Assembly (NCBI GenBank): GCA_016618085.1 | Contig: JABLTG010000042.1 | Coordinates: forward strand, 1-64,000 | DNA length: 64,000 bases | Direction of reading: 5' to 3' | From: Neovahlkampfia damariscottae | Lineage: Eukaryota; Heterolobosea; Selenaionea; Neovahlkampfiida; Neovahlkampfiidae | Shown here: positions 44,518-56,592 of the stretch, piece after piece | Numbering within the stretch: the stretch's first letter is position 1 | How the letters are laid out: the number at the start of each line of letters is the position of its first letter | Translations under genes and position numbers: made by a program | The notes under the pieces: model-generated | Seen by the model: only the letters and a program-made list of their open reading frames with translations | Databases searched by the model: none | Told to the model about the DNA's origin: nothing

Positions 44518-44970
44518 ATGGTGAGAAAAATTTCTAACTAACGAATACAAGAGTGACGATTCATCAAAAGCTGTTCCTTTAGCGGATTCAAAACTTACAC
44601 AATCAATTGTTGAATTGTTACAACAAGCTTCTACTTTTAAACAAATAAAAAAAGGAGCAAATGAAGCAACCAAATCATTAAACAGAAATCAAGCTGAATT
44701 TATTATTATGGCTGCGGATGCTGAACCACTTGAAATTGTTCTCCATCTTCCTTTATTATGTGAAGATAAAGTAAGTTCAAATTAGTTTTACCAACCACCT
44801 TTTTAAAGAATGTTCCTTATATCTTTGTTAAATCAAAAACACAACTTGGAAGAGCTTGCGGTGTATCAAGAGAAGTAGTTGCAGCGTCAGTAATTTCAAA
44901 CGATAAAAATCAAACTTTAAAAAAATCTATCAACGCTTTGAAAGATGAAATTGAAAGATTATTAATTTAG
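44518..44970 (+). CDS. SNU13: SNU13/NHP2L1 (15.5K), U4 snRNA and box C/D snoRNA binding protein
   Basis: The spliced protein is [24 protein letters not shown], then [68 protein letters not shown] and VVAASVISN. This is nearly identical to human SNU13. It binds kink-turns in U4 snRNA and C/D snoRNAs. Exon 1 is only the ATG: the next bases are a 31-nt intron (44521-44551) with the branch-like TCTAACTAAC, and unspliced reading hits a stop within eight codons. The second intron is 44771-44808. Three other splicing genes lie in this window. Confidence 0.96.
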
Positions 44971-45009
44971 AAAATAAAATAAATTTTGAAAAAAAACAAC
45001 AAAAAATAT

Positions 45010-46438
45010 TTAATGTTCTGACCATTTGATTGTTTTTAAATCAATTCCTTCATTGAACATTTCATATAAAGGTGAAAGTTCTCTTAATCTTGTGACCTCT
45101 GTGATACATTTTTCTGCAACATAATCAATTTCTTCGTCTGTTGTGAATCTTCCAATACCAAATCTTAAAGAAGTATGTGCTAATTCTTCATCAACGCCTA
45201 ATGCTTTAAGAACATAACTTGGTTCTAAAGAAGCACTTGTACAAGCAGAACCACTTGATAAAGCAATAGTCGATAAAGACATCAATAAAGATTCTCCTTC
45301 AACAAAAGCAAAACTAATATTTAAATTTCCAGGATATCTCTGTTCAAAATCACCATTAATTTCAATGTGAGGAATATTTTCTTTAAGTTTCTTCAATAAA
45401 CGTTTTGATAATCTGGTTACGTGTTCTAAATCTCTTTCCATTTCTTCATTTGCAACAGAACAAGCTTCTCCAAATCCAATGCAAAGTGGTGCTGCTAATG
45501 TTCCACTTCTTAAGCCTCTTTCTTGTCCACCACCAGTAATCAATGGCAAAATACGAACACGTGGATGTTTTCTTCTAACGTATAGTGCTCCAATACCTTT
45601 TGGTCCATAAATTTTGTGTCCAGAAATTGACATCAAATCAATTTTATCTTCATTCACATCAATTGGTATTTTACCAACTGCTTGAGCCGCGTCTGTGTGG
45701 AAAAATACTTTGTTCTTTCTGCAAATTTCACCAATTTGTCTGAAAGGTTGAATGACACCAATTTCATTGTTGCATGCCATAATAGAAACAATAGATGTTT
45801 TATCTCTTTAAAGAATAAGTATTCCAAATAAAATGTACGTTATAGCATTTTTTAACTCTTCCAAATCAATGATTCCATTTTTTTGAACTGGAAGATAAGT
45901 CACTTTAAAACCTTCTTCTTCCAAATATCTACAAGTATCTAAAACGCATTTATGTTCCTTTTAATGAGTTATTTCCAATCGTTGCTTACAATTTGAGTTG
46001 TTATAATATGGTTCTTTGAGTCTTTATAAAATTTTGCCACACCTTTAAGTGCAGTATTATTTGACTCCGTTGCTCCGGATGTGAATATAATTTCTTTTGG
46101 GTCAGCCTGTTTGGAAAAGTAAAAAAAAAAAAAAAAATCAAACTCCGACAAGATCAGCAATTTGCTTTTATGATTAATTTAAAACTTAAACTTACTTTTC
46201 TTGCTTCTTCTACACCTTTTTCTGTCATCCATCCGAATTCATGAGTCCTACTGTGAGGATTTCCATAATCGTGAACCATATAAGGCATCATTTTGTCAAG
46301 TGCTCTTGGGTCAAGAGGTGTTGTTGCTTGAAAATCAAAATAAACTGGTTTATAAATTTCTTCATTTAATTTGAGTGAATTTTGATGGAATTTTGTCTTT
46401 CTGACAATGTTTTTGTTTTTTTGAAGCAATTTTTTCAT
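45010..46438 (-). CDS. NFS1: NFS1/IscS cysteine desulfurase, mitochondrial
   Basis: Basic N-terminus ([19 protein letters not shown]) suits mitochondrial import. Family blocks follow: [46 protein letters not shown], then [14 protein letters not shown]. The PLP lysine lies in [15 protein letters not shown], and the active-site cysteine loop is [17 protein letters not shown]. It ends [23 protein letters not shown], as eukaryotic NFS1 does. The enzyme frees sulfur from cysteine for Fe-S clusters and tRNA thiolation. Several introns of 31-60 nt are spliced; one with a long A run lies near 46110. The start codon at 46438 is preceded by GATTGGTTGG. Confidence 0.96.
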
Positions 46439-46623
46439 TCCTGCAAAATTATTTGATTGGTTGGTTGCAACCAAAAACAGGATACTTAAAATTTTATTTT
46501 CAAATTTTAGAATTTAATATTTATCAAATTGAAGAGTCTTTTTAGAAATTTAGTTTCCAAATTTGATAAATTTTGGATCAAATTTGACCAATCAAATTCT
46601 TTTTTGATATTCGTTACGACAAC

Positions 46624-48278
46624 ATGAAACTAGAAATTAATGGAAAGACGAATGAAACCAACAAAAAAATTCCGACAATGCAGCCTGTACACAGAAGCTG
46701 TTGTAACTCCAAGAGTGGTAAAATAACAAAAGAAAACTGTTGTTTTGATTGTATTCATTGCTACACTTATCAGTTGCTTGAAAGGATACATCCTTCAAAG
46801 TCTTCTCAAAAAAGAAGGTTGGACATTTTTGAAAAAATAGAAAATATTTTCAAAAAACATGAAATTAAAGTACAAACAACAATAATAATTAAAACCTTTT
46901 AGTGTTATCTTTTTGGTTCAGTTGGATTGAAAACATACTTACCAGATGGAGATATTGATATTGCACTTGATTTAGGTGACAAAAATCCATCCATTGTTTG
47001 CAAAATTTTGGAACAAGAAATGAAAGAGCATAATATTGAAGAGATAACTTTCATTAACGCAGAAGTAAGTATTTTGAAGACTAAAAAATCAAGGTTAAAC
47101 TTGTAAAATGTAAATTTGAAGGAATGAGTATTGACATGACAATTAATCAAATTGGAGGTGTAATTACTCTTCAATTTTTAAACGAAGTTGATAAAATTTT
47201 TGGACATGATCATTTACTCAAAAAATGTTTAATTTTATTAAAAGCATGGTCATATTATGAAGCACATATTTTAGGAGGACATATAGGTAAAGAAGAATAA
47301 AAATTAAAAAAAAAAAAAAAAGGAATGCTTTCAACTTATTCAATTACAACCATGTTGATAAATATAATGAATTTCAAAGATATTATTAATTTAAATCCAA
47401 TTGAAATTTTAAATTATTTTTTTGAATATTATCGTAATTTTGATTTTTCAAAACCAATTCAAATTGAAACAACTAATGAATCAATTATTACAGATGAATT
47501 TTTAAATAAATGGAGATTAATAAGTGAAGATGCACCTTTTTTTAAACAAAAATATTTAAATATTATTGATCCATTAAGACCAAAAAATAATATTGGAAAA
47601 TCAGTTTCAAATTTTCATTTTCATAGAATAAAACAAACATTTAAAAAAGGAAATGAAGATTTAAATAATATTTTAAATGAAAAAGATATTTCAAATTTAT
47701 TAAGTCATTTTTTTAAAAATACATGGGAACAATATAAAGGTGATTATCATCTTTATACTTCAAAAATTACATCTCCAAGAGAATTAATTCATTTAGAATC
47801 AGATTTAAAATTTTCAAAAATTAAATCTAATCAAGTAACTGGTATTGGTAGTGGTAGTATTGGTAGTACTAATACTATGAATAATATAATGGGTAGTCCA
47901 ATAGTTAATCCAATAATGAATAACAAAACTAAAATTAATTCAACCAATAATACCATCATAAATACTACCACTTTAGAAAATGCTTTAAAAAATTTGAAAA
48001 TTGAAAATGATAAATTTAAAAATAAGAAATATAATGGAACCAAAGTTCATAATGGACCATCAACTAATACAATCAATAACACAACTAATAATCATTCAAC
48101 TAAAAAAGAAAGAAATTTTAAAAAGAAATCATTGAAATCTTTTGAAAAATTAGAAAATTCAAATCATCAAAATTTGAATAAAACACAAATAATAGTAAAT
48201 GAAAAATCGAAAGAAGGTATTAATACAACATCAACTATTCATAAAATAAAAAAGAAAAATAAAAATATAAAAAAATAA
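46624..48278 (+). CDS. Non-canonical poly(A) polymerase / nucleotidyltransferase
   Basis: Exon 1 has a Cys-rich start (HRSCCNSKSGKITKENCCFDCIHCY), then the nucleotidyltransferase helix-turn motif across the first splice: CYLFGSVGLKTYLPDGDIDIAL, with the DID pair of metal-binding aspartates. The third acidic residue is in KFEGMSIDMTINQIGG. KCLILLKAWSYYEAHILGG and GMLSTYSITTMLINIM form the PAP-associated part. A long Asn/Thr-rich, Lys-ended tail follows (47860-48278). Such enzymes add nucleotides to RNA 3' ends. The fold is TRF4/PAPD-like, but the exact substrate cannot be read out. Four exons; the stop is 7 bp from the RPRD1-like stop. Confidence 0.75.
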
Positions 48279-48285
48279 ATTTTTT

Positions 48286-49273
48286 TTATTCATTTAAAAA
48301 TAAATCAAGTGAACTTTCTTCTTTTTGATCATCCAATGCATTTACAATTGATTCAATGGTTGTAACATCAATTGGTTGAATTAAACCATTATTATGATTA
48401 ATATCATCATTTGTTGATTGATTTGATGATGAATCCCATTCTAACTGATGAATTTCTTGTTCTGAGATTTTATATTTTTTTGAATTTAAATTTTCAAAAT
48501 TCATTTGTTCAACTGTTCTTTTTTGATTTGATTGTAAATTTTTAAGAAAATTTAAATTATTTTCAGAATTTAAAATTAAATTTGATACATTCTCTTTTAA
48601 TGATTTTTGAATTTGAATTTCTTTTTCTAAATCATTTATATAATTCTCTCTAACTTGATTTTCTTCTGTCAACTTTTTTTTTTTCATTTCTTCTTCATTT
48701 ATTTTTTTTTTTATTTCTTCAATTGATCTATTTTCCCATTCATTTTTATTAAAATTTTCAACAGAATTATAATTTTGATTCAAATTTAAATATTTAATTA
48801 AATAATGTTCTTTTGGTTGACCAATTGATTTTAATTTTGAAATAAAACCAGTTTGAAATACATTCCTTTCTTTCCAAACATCAAATATTCTATTAATTCT
48901 TTTCTTTTCTTTAAAATTTCTATTGATTATTTTTTAATTATTTTTTTTTTTCTTACGGATAAATCTTTTCCAAAACATTTGGGAGAATATCAGAAAACTC
49001 ATTAATAAAATTTTGTGTTTTTTTTCTAGAATTTTGTATTACATCATTACAGACATACAGTAGAGTTAATTGTTGAGCCTGTGAAACTTTTTCAATTTCT
49101 TCTTTCCAAATTTTGACAGAAGATTTATAATACCTTTTGATGTAAAAAAATTGTTAAAATTAGAATAGGTACTTTGAATGATATATTATCCATAATGACA
49201 ATGACTCAATACTTTGTTGTGAGTTTGTGAGTTTCTTTAACTTCTCTCTGAATTGAACTTCAAATGTTTCCAT
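48286..49273 (-). CDS. RPRD1/RTT103-like CID-domain protein
   Basis: The N-terminal CID reads METFEVQFREKLKKLTNSQQ, SIESLSLWIIYHSKYYKS, VWK-type helix and LTLLYVCNDVIQNSRKKTQNF, matching human RPRD1B LEKKLSELSNSQQSVQTLSLWLIHH and LTFLYLANDVIQNSKRKG. INRIFDVWKERNVF is the end of the CID. A coiled coil (EEIKKKINEEEMKKKKLTEE) and a short tail follow, as in RPRD1 and yeast RTT103. It binds the phosphorylated C-terminal domain of RNA polymerase II. Three introns are present (about 39, 42 and more nt). Confidence 0.85.
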
Positions 49274-49322
49274 TCAAACGATTTTTTTTGAATTGTCCAA
49301 TAGAAATCTAAAAAAGAATAAT

Positions 49323-50273
49323 TTATTCAAAATAGTCCCAGTGTTCAATTCCAAGTAATTTTTGACCCAAATCTGTCAATTTAGCAGGTGTATTCATTTG
49401 AATTTCTTTAAAATCACCAAACTTTTTCGGTACAGTTGAGGATTCCCAACAAGAAATTCTCTCATTCAGAGTCATTGATTCCAAACATTCTTGATTTGAT
49501 CTTTTTTTATTTTTATCTTCAGGTACTGGATACATATTAATATATTGAGCTAATCTTGGTACATTTGATAGATTTTCTCCATTTCCATGAGCAAGTTCTC
49601 TTTTCCAAATAATAAGATCACCTTTTTTTACAATAATCTTTTTCAATTTATACTTTCTATCATAATACATATCCATTGGTATATTAATTGGAATACCTCT
49701 GAAGTGAAATTTTTCTTTCTCTTTTTTTCCAACTTTATTTTCATATTTTTTTTTGAAGTATTCAATTTCATTATTCATCCCAGGAACACAGTGAAATCCA
49801 CCCATCGTTTCATCAGTATCTTCAAGTGCTAAAACCCCTTGTAAATCTACAGCTGAATTTATATTATCCCAAATATCTAAATCCCAATGAACAAATCCTT
49901 TTGATAAATATTTTGGATAATCATCATTTATAGGTAACTTAAAACAACATCTGTCAATAGAAACCCATAATTTTGGATTATTATAAAGCTGAGAAAATGC
50001 TCTATAAATCTTTTCACTTTGTCTATTGTTCCAAATGGATTGGGAATGAGACAAATTCAACATTCCATTTCGGTTCAAAGGAGGTTTGTACCAATCTTTT
50101 GTATCACTAATAATGATTAAAGTATAGTATAATTACTTTTTATCAAGTTTACAATATTTGAAAATGTCTGATACAACATCATCACACGCTTCCTTTGTTA
50201 CTGCAGACTTCAGAACAATGTATCCATTTTTCTGATAAAATTCAATCTCTTCTTTTGAAAAAACCTCTTCCAT
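49323..50273 (-). CDS. Phytanoyl-CoA dioxygenase (PhyH) family protein
   Basis: Two exons give about 300 residues. MEEVFSKEEIEFYQKNGYIVLKSAV is the usual N-terminal element of the family. FVHWDLDIW supplies the Fe(II)-binding HxD and RELAHGNGEN the distal His; DTDETMGGFHCVPGM is a typical PhyH block. R in RLAQYINMYPV can bind 2-oxoglutarate. The enzyme probably hydroxylates a small organic substrate using Fe(II) and 2-oxoglutarate. There is no peroxisomal targeting signal (ends DYFE), so it is unlikely to be the classical peroxisomal enzyme. The start ATG at 50273 is downstream of a non-ATG extension. Confidence 0.83.
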
Positions 50274-50904
50274 TCTGTTTTGGCAAATAAAAGACTTTTG
50301 GCATCTTTTATAGTTTTTTTTTTCAAACTCCAATTTGAAATCAGATGTTAATTGGTCAATTATTTCTTCTTCTTGAAGTAAAACAACTCAGAATTTTAGG
50401 AACCAGTTAAAAGAACGTTAACACATTGAAGAAGAATCTCTAAAACTATAACTATTGGTTTAAAAAACAAGACTTGAAAATCTAGTTTAGTTCTAAGCAA
50501 AAAAACAAGTCTGGCGTTTAAAAGTTTATCTCAGCTTTCTTCGCATCGTCTATAAAATGAGCATTACAAGAAATAGGGTTTGAAAAATGCTGCGAATAAT
50601 AAATATTTCGAAAAATAAAAAATCAGTTTGAGTTTTAACAGAATTATCGATCAAAGGGCTCCTTGGCTATGTGCACTGGATGTTCGTCCAATTGCAGCTG
50701 GTTTGCTCTCAGGCATCTGAAGTTTTTCATCATGATTTCCTTTTGCCAGAAACTTGATTTTTTATTTGAACCAATGAGATGAAAAATAATTATGGTAGTT
50801 TTTTTTCTCATGAAAAGGGTAGTTGAATCCACAAACAAAATTCAATATTCTACTTCGAAACTAAAAAAAAAACAACCAATCAAACTAATTCATAATTCAA
50901 CCAG
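50274..50904. other. Intergenic region with an unexplained GC-richer patch
   Basis: This 631-bp gap holds no confident gene. Near 50655-50760 GC content is clearly higher than around it (for example GGGCTCCTTGGCTATGTGCAC). On the minus strand the patch begins with ATGATGA and has CTGA 20 nt further, which loosely resemble C and D boxes, and it also encodes a 29-residue frame (MMKNFRCLRANQLQL onwards) ending in a stop at about 50647. None of these identifies it. CCAAT boxes lie near 50351 and 50773, on the sides of the flanking genes. Confidence 0.35.
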
Positions 50905-52822
50905 ATGTCCACAAATTTCGAAACCACCTCGTCAAAGAGAAAAGTTGATGAAGATCAAGCTTCAGAAAAAAGACGAAAATACGTACATGATGAACACCTT
51001 TCTGAGAGAGACAAAGAAAGAGAAAGACAAAGATTGGAAAGAGAAGAAAGACAAAAAAAAGGATTGGCAACTTCCAAACCTCTTCTAAAAACTGAAGAAA
51101 AAAAAAACAGTTTATCAAGCAACTTAAAAACTGGTGGTGTTTATATTCCACCATTTAAATTAAAAAGAAGTCAAATACCAGTTAAAGATAAAAAGTCTAT
51201 TGAATTCCAAAGAATTAATTGGGATGCTTTGAAAAAATCGATAAATGGGATTGTGAACAAGGTAAGAATAGTTTTTTTGAATGCTAAGTTCAAAGGTAAA
51301 TATTGCGAACATAACAAATATTATTCCTGAGCTATTTGCTGAAAACTTAGTGAGAGGAAGAGGTTTATTATGTAGAGCTATTATCAAAGCACAACAAGCT
51401 TCACCAAATTTTACAAGAGTATATGCTGCTTTGATTGCAGTCATCAATACAAAAATGCCAGAAATAGGTGAATTAATTTTACAAAGAATTGTAATTGGAT
51501 TTAGAAAATCATACAAAAGAAATGATAAAGTAAAATGTTTATCATTTGCAACATTCATTGCTCATTTTGTCAATCAACAAGTTGTACATGAGATTTTAGC
51601 TGGACAAATTATTGGTTTACTTTTAGAAAGACCAACAGATGATTCAGTTGAATTAGCTGTTAATTTTACAAAAGAATGTGGTTATGTTTTAAATGCTATT
51701 TCACCAAAAATTTTAAACGCAGTTTTTGAAAGATTTAGAGGTATTCTTCATGAAGGTGAAATTGATAAAAGAGTTCAATATATGATTGAAGGTTTATTTT
51801 CAGAAAGAAAAAAGAATTTTGATAATTTTCCAGGAATTATTAAAGAATTAGATTTAGTTGAACAAAGTGATCAAATTACACATGAAATTGAATTAGATGA
51901 TAAATTACAAAAAGAAGATCAATTAGATTATTTTCATTATGATAAAGATTTTGAAGAAAATGAAGAACAATATAAATTAATTAAAGATGAAATTTTAGGA
52001 AATGTTGAAGAAGAAGAAGAAGAATATGAAGAAGATTCAAAAGAAATGGAAGAAGAAGAAGATACTAAAAATAAGAAAATTGAAATTGAAACTCATGATA
52101 AAAACTTACTTGATATTGTTCAATTAAAAAGACAAATTTATTTAACAATTATGTCATCTGTTAATTTTGAAGAAACAGTTCATAAATTAGTAAAAGCAGG
52201 TTTAACAGAAGGAAGAGAAATGGAAGTTTGTTCAATGATTATTGAATGTTGTTGTCAAGAAAGAAGTTATTCTAGATATTATGGTTTAGTTGGTCAAAGA
52301 TTTTGTCAATTAGATCAAATATTTCAACAAAAATTTGATATTTGTTTTAAAGAACAATATGCAATGATACATCGTTTAGAAACAAACAAATTAAGAAATG
52401 TTGCCAAATTTTTTGCTCACTTACTTTCATCTGATAGTTTATCATGGACAGTTATGGAATATATACATTTAAATCAAGAAGAAACTACCTCAAGTAGTAG
52501 AATTTTTGTGAAAATATTATTTCAAGAATTATGTGAAACCTTGGGATTGAAAAAATTACATTTAAGATTACAAGATGTTTATCTCAAAGATCATTTTAAT
52601 GGAATATTTCCAACAGATACTCAAAAAAATATGAGATTCGCAATCAACTTTTTTACATCAATTGGTTTAGGTGGTTTGACAGAGGAGTTACGTGAAAAAT
52701 TAAAAAATGCACCAAAAACTATCAAACAAGATGAAAGTTCATCTGACTCAGATTCAAGTGATTCAGATTCAGATTCAAGTGATTCAGATTCAAGTGATAG
52801 TGAAAATGATCAAAAAAAATGA
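50905..52822 (+). CDS. CWC22: CWC22 pre-mRNA splicing factor (MIF4G and MA3 domains)
   Basis: Exon 1 has a charged RS-like start (KRKVDEDQASEKRRKYVHD) and GGVYIPPFKLKRSQIP. The MIF4G domain runs from VNIANITNIIPELFAENLVRGRGLLCRAI to KAQQASPNFTRVYAALIAVINTKMP; the MA3 domain spans about residues 330-440 (VQLKRQIYLTIMSSVNFEE, HLRLQDVYL). The C-terminus is a Ser/Asp repeat (SSDSDSSDSDSDSSD). CWC22 loads eIF4A3 onto mRNA in the spliceosome to seed the exon junction complex. One 37-nt intron splits it after GIVNK. The stop is TGA, unlike the usual TAA here. Confidence 0.95.
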
Positions 52823-52899
52823 AAAAACAAAAATAAATAATTTCATTGGTGGTTTTTTGTCCAATTATTTCCTAAACTGCTTCATTCGAACAATTCGTT

Positions 52900-54326
52900 A
52901 TGACTGACCTTGATGAACTAGAAGCTTTAATTGAAGCACCTTTTAAACAACAACAAGATCAAAAAGAACCTGAAGTAAGTTACCAAACAATAGTTAATTG
53001 TTTTCAAAATAGAAAGAAGACGAAAAATCTAAAAAGCGTTCAAGAAGTGAAGACGAACAATTTGAAAAATATAAAAAGAGAGAATACTCAAAATCACCTG
53101 AAAGAAGAAGAAGTCGAGAAAACTATAATTCAAGAGACAGATATTCTCACTCCAGAAGAAGCGACGATAGAGATTATAGACGTGAAAGAGATGATAGACA
53201 TCGTAGCAGCAGAAGACATTCTAGAGAAAGATATGATTCTAGAAATAAATACTCTAGAAGAGATGACAGAAGAGAAGAAAGAAGACGTTCAAAATCACCT
53301 AAAGAAAGAGGTTTAAATTTCAAATATGAAGAATCTTCAAGAAGAAAAAGAAGAGATTCTGAAGAATTTGAGTATGCTCCTGCTGATCATACACTAACAG
53401 ATGAACAACGTGAAAAAAGAACAATATTCGTTTATAATTTATCTGTAGAAACGAATGAAAAACAAATTGCTCTGTTCTTCAATAAAGTTGGAAGAATAAG
53501 AGATGTAAAACTTATAAAAGATCGTTTTACTAATCGTTCGAAAGGTTTTGGTTTTGTTGAATTCACAGAAGCATCTTCTGTGGAGGAAGCATTAAGATTA
53601 ACAGGAAAAAAACTCGATGATCATACAGTAATGGTGAAAACATCAGATGCAGACAAAAATTTAACTCACGGTAAAGATCCTAATGCTGTTGTTTTACCAC
53701 AAAAAACTGCTCGTCGTATTACACAACTCTTTGTCTCTGGTATTCCAAGTTGTATCACAGAAGAGGATTTAAAGAATCTTTTTGAAACATTAGGAAAAGT
53801 AGTTTATGTTAGCATTGACAAAAGTGAAGAAGAAACAAAAACTGGATGGATAAAATATAAAACACCTGAAGATGCAAAGAAAGGATTGATTAAAATCAAT
53901 AATTTGGATCTTGGTGGTGGATTTTTAATCAATGTAAGTTTAGCACAATTGCCAAATGAATTTGAAGATGTTGAACAAAAAGAAAACATTCAAAAAAAAG
54001 CCAACAAATTACTTGAAAAAATGGAATTGGAAAATATTCAATCAAAATGTGTAATGTTAACAAATATGTTTGATCCAATGACTGAAGAAAATCCAAACTT
54101 TGAACTTGAAATTGAAGAAGATGTTAAAGAAGGATGTTCTGATTGTGGAAAAATTGAACATATTTATGTTGACAAAAAATCAAAAGGAAATGTTTATGTG
54201 AAATTTGATTCAATTGAATCTGCAGCAAAAGCAAAAAATGAATTACATGGAAGATATTTTGATGGAAAAATGATTGTTGTTCATTATATTGTTGAAAAAA
54301 TTTATGACTCAAAATTTATGAAATAA
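52900..54326 (+). CDS. RBM39/CAPER-like splicing factor with RS domain and RNA-recognition motifs
   Basis: Exon 1 (MTDLDELEALIEAPFKQQQ) joins through a 38-nt intron to an RS-rich region (RSRSEDEQ, RRRSRENYNSRDRYSHSRR). RRM1 has RTIFVYNLSVETNEKQI and KGFGFVEFTEASS (RNP2 and RNP1). RRM2 has QLFVSGIPSCITEEDL with a weak RNP1 (TGWIKYKTPED), and the C-terminal UHM-type RRM reads CVMLTNMFDPMTEENP and GNVYVKFDSIESA. This order and the MFDP motif are those of RBM39, a U2AF65-related splicing cofactor and the target of aryl-sulfonamide degraders in animals. Its start is 77 bp downstream of CWC22. Confidence 0.9.
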
Positions 54327-54369
54327 ATTTTAAAATTTAATTTTTTGTTTTATTATTGGTCCATTCAAG

Positions 54370-55785
54370 ATGAAAAAAAGAAAAGTAATGGCAATGGGAG
54401 AAAACAAAGGTCAATTGGGATCACTTCGAGAAAGTATGAAAATACCTTCAATATCTATTCCAACAGAAATAAAAATTGAAGAAAATATAAAAAAAGTAGT
54501 TGGTAACTGAAACAATTATTTTTAATTTTTTAGGAGGATTTTCTTCCACCATTATAATAACAAATGATGGAAAGATTTATGGTTTTGGTGAATCAAGTTC
54601 TGGTCAACTTGGAATTAAAAGTGATTCAATCATTTATGAACCAACAGAAATATTATCTGTGAAAAATTTGAATATAATTGATGTTGCTTGTGGATATAGT
54701 CACACTTTATTATTAGATAATCAATTTAATGTATGGTCTTTTGGTAATAATGGAAGTAAATATATTATCATTTTTATTTTTGAAATTAAAGATGGACAGT
54801 TGGGAAGAAATCTTTTTAATGTTTCAAAAACAGAAAAAATAGATAAAATTAAAATTAACATAAGGTTTAAATCGATATTTTGTGGATATTATCATAGTTT
54901 AATACTTTCTGGTTTTTTGTTATAAAAATAGGTTCTAACAAATTTAAATAGAAAATAATGAATTATTCACATTTGGATCTGGTTCATCTGGTCAACTCGG
55001 ACTTGGTGATGATTCAGATCAATTTTTTCCACAAAAGATTGGATTTTTTTCGAATAATGTAAAATGTTGTGGAGCTGGAAGAAATCACTCTATTGGTATT
55101 GTTTTTAATTTCTAACATTACAAAGTAATTTTGAAATCAGGTGAATGTTACTCTTTTGGATCAAGTAAGATCTTTAATTTTAAACCATGAAAGATATTGA
55201 AGGTCAATTAGGTCAACCTGAAACAATTAGTCAAACTGATATGCCAATGAAAATTGAATTATTTGGTATTAATAAATGTATTGCAAAAAATTCATCTGCA
55301 GGCTATTATTTTAGTGGTATAACAACAGAATGTGGGAAATTATTTATGTTTGGAAACAATGCATATCATCGTCTTGGTCTACACAAGTTTGGGAATTATT
55401 TTGAACCTATTTTTGTTGATTTTTTTAAAGATATTCAAATTGATGATGTAAAATGTGGTGGATATCATACTCTGTGCAGAACAAGTATTCCATTTCATAC
55501 ATTTAATTTATTTAGAAAATGGTAAGGTATTTACCTTTGGAAATGGTGGATTTGGTCAAATTGGTAATGGTGAAACAAAAAATCAGTATCCTCCCTTTAA
55601 GATTGATTTGGATGAATTTTGTGGTTCAATTTCTGTTGGAGGTAATTTTTGATTTATTGATTTTGAAATAAGGTTGGCATTCTCTGATGTTAATTGGTGA
55701 AGAGTATGATCATTTTATTGACTCACTGCATATAAAATTAAAATCAAATGTATTTTGTGACATTAAAATAAATTTGGAGAATTGA
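54370..55785 (+). CDS. RCC1-repeat (beta-propeller) protein
   Basis: About eight exons encode six to seven RCC1 repeats, each with a GxxxxGQLG motif: GKIYGFGESSSGQLG, VWSFGNNGQLG-type, ELFTFGSGSSGQLGLGDD, CYSFGS-GQLG, KLFMFGNNAYHRLGL and KVFTFGNGGFGQIGNGE, alternating with VACGYSHTLLL and VKCGGYHTL. Introns, at about 30-50 nt each, fall inside the repeats. The predicted length is about 370 residues, so it is a single propeller. Such proteins act as guanine exchange factors or as scaffolds; the C-terminus ends FCDIKINLEN without other domain. The gene starts at an ATG 18 bp after TATTGGTCC. The stop is TGA. Confidence 0.8.
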
Positions 55786-55831
55786 TTATTTCCCTCTTTT
55801 TTTTTTTGTCCAATTAAATTAAGTGAAGAAA

Positions 55832-56152
55832 ATGTCTGGATCAATTAGAACCGTTATAAGTGTGGCTTCATTAAGTCTTGCTGGATACTATTATCATAAA
55901 TACTCAGACCTCTCTGTTAGATATGAAAAATTACAACAAAAACATAAACTGGAATTTGAAAACTTAAAAAACTATTTTATTGAAAAACTTGAAACAGAGG
56001 AGAATGAACCAAAAATCGAAAAATTGGATAAAAAAGAAATTAAAAGTGAATTTAAAATAGATGTTAAGGTTGAAAAAGACCTAACTTATTCCGAAAAAGC
56101 TAAAAATCTTTTATTTGATGAGAATTTTAGAATAAAACGAAGATTTATTTAA
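55832..56152 (+). CDS. Small membrane-anchored coiled-coil protein, unrecognised
   Basis: A 107-residue single-exon protein. The N-terminus has one hydrophobic helix (VISVASLSLAGYYYHKYS), followed by a coiled coil rich in Lys and Glu (LSVRYEKLQQKHKLEFENLKN). The tail is charged and ends FRIKRRFI. No family is recognised; membrane anchor plus coiled coil could be an organelle tether or assembly factor. The gene is preceded by a TTCCCTCTTT tract and GTCCAATTAAA. Its stop codon ends one base before the stop codon of the gene on the other strand. Confidence 0.6.
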   Translation: MSGSIRTVISVASLSLAGYYYHKYSDLSVRYEKLQQKHKLEFENLKNYFIEKLETEENEPKIEKLDKKEIKSEFKIDVKVEKDLTYSEKAKNLLFDENFRIKRRFI

Positions 56153-56153
56153 T

Positions 56154-56537
56154 TCAGTTTTTTTTCTTTAGTAATTCCAATTCTTTTCTTTCCTTTTCCA
56201 ATTCTATTTGTAATTCTTCATATTTCTTGTCATAAGTAAATTCTACTCTCTTGAGAAAAATAAATGAAAAAAAGTGTTGACTTACTTTCTCTGGGTCATT
56301 TGAAAAAACTAAAGTATAAAATTTAGATTATAAAATTCTATTACATCTTAAATATAATACAACACCACAAGTCATTAAAGTTGAAGTAGCATACCATAGA
56401 TATTTTCTTTTCGAAATGGAATGTATTTGTGTTGTATTTAAAGTAGAATTCAAATTACCTGACATTCCAATATTTAAATAATTCTTCAAACTTTTTTTCA
56501 AAAATTTAAAAATGGATTCCTTTTTTTCTTCAACCAT
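56154..56537 (-). CDS. Small membrane protein with C-terminal coiled coil, unrecognised
   Basis: Three exons join to about 103 residues. The first exon carries MVEEKKESIFKFLKKSLKNY and a hydrophobic helix (YLWYATSTLMTCGVVLYLR). A small second exon adds FFSNDPEKR. The last gives VEFTYDKKYEELQIELEKER ending in KKKN. A helix followed by a charged coiled coil is again the layout of a small organelle-membrane protein. It resembles COX20/FAM36A only loosely. The two introns are about 36-38 nt. Confidence 0.55.
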
Positions 56538-56592
56538 TTTTTGATGATGAAGAATGATTATTGGTTGAATTCAATAAGTTAGATCTTTTTAT

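Noticed and set aside
50644-50838. Minus-strand frame as a gene
   Set aside because: Only 29 residues follow the ATGATG, no family match and no intron support; listed only as an unexplained patch.
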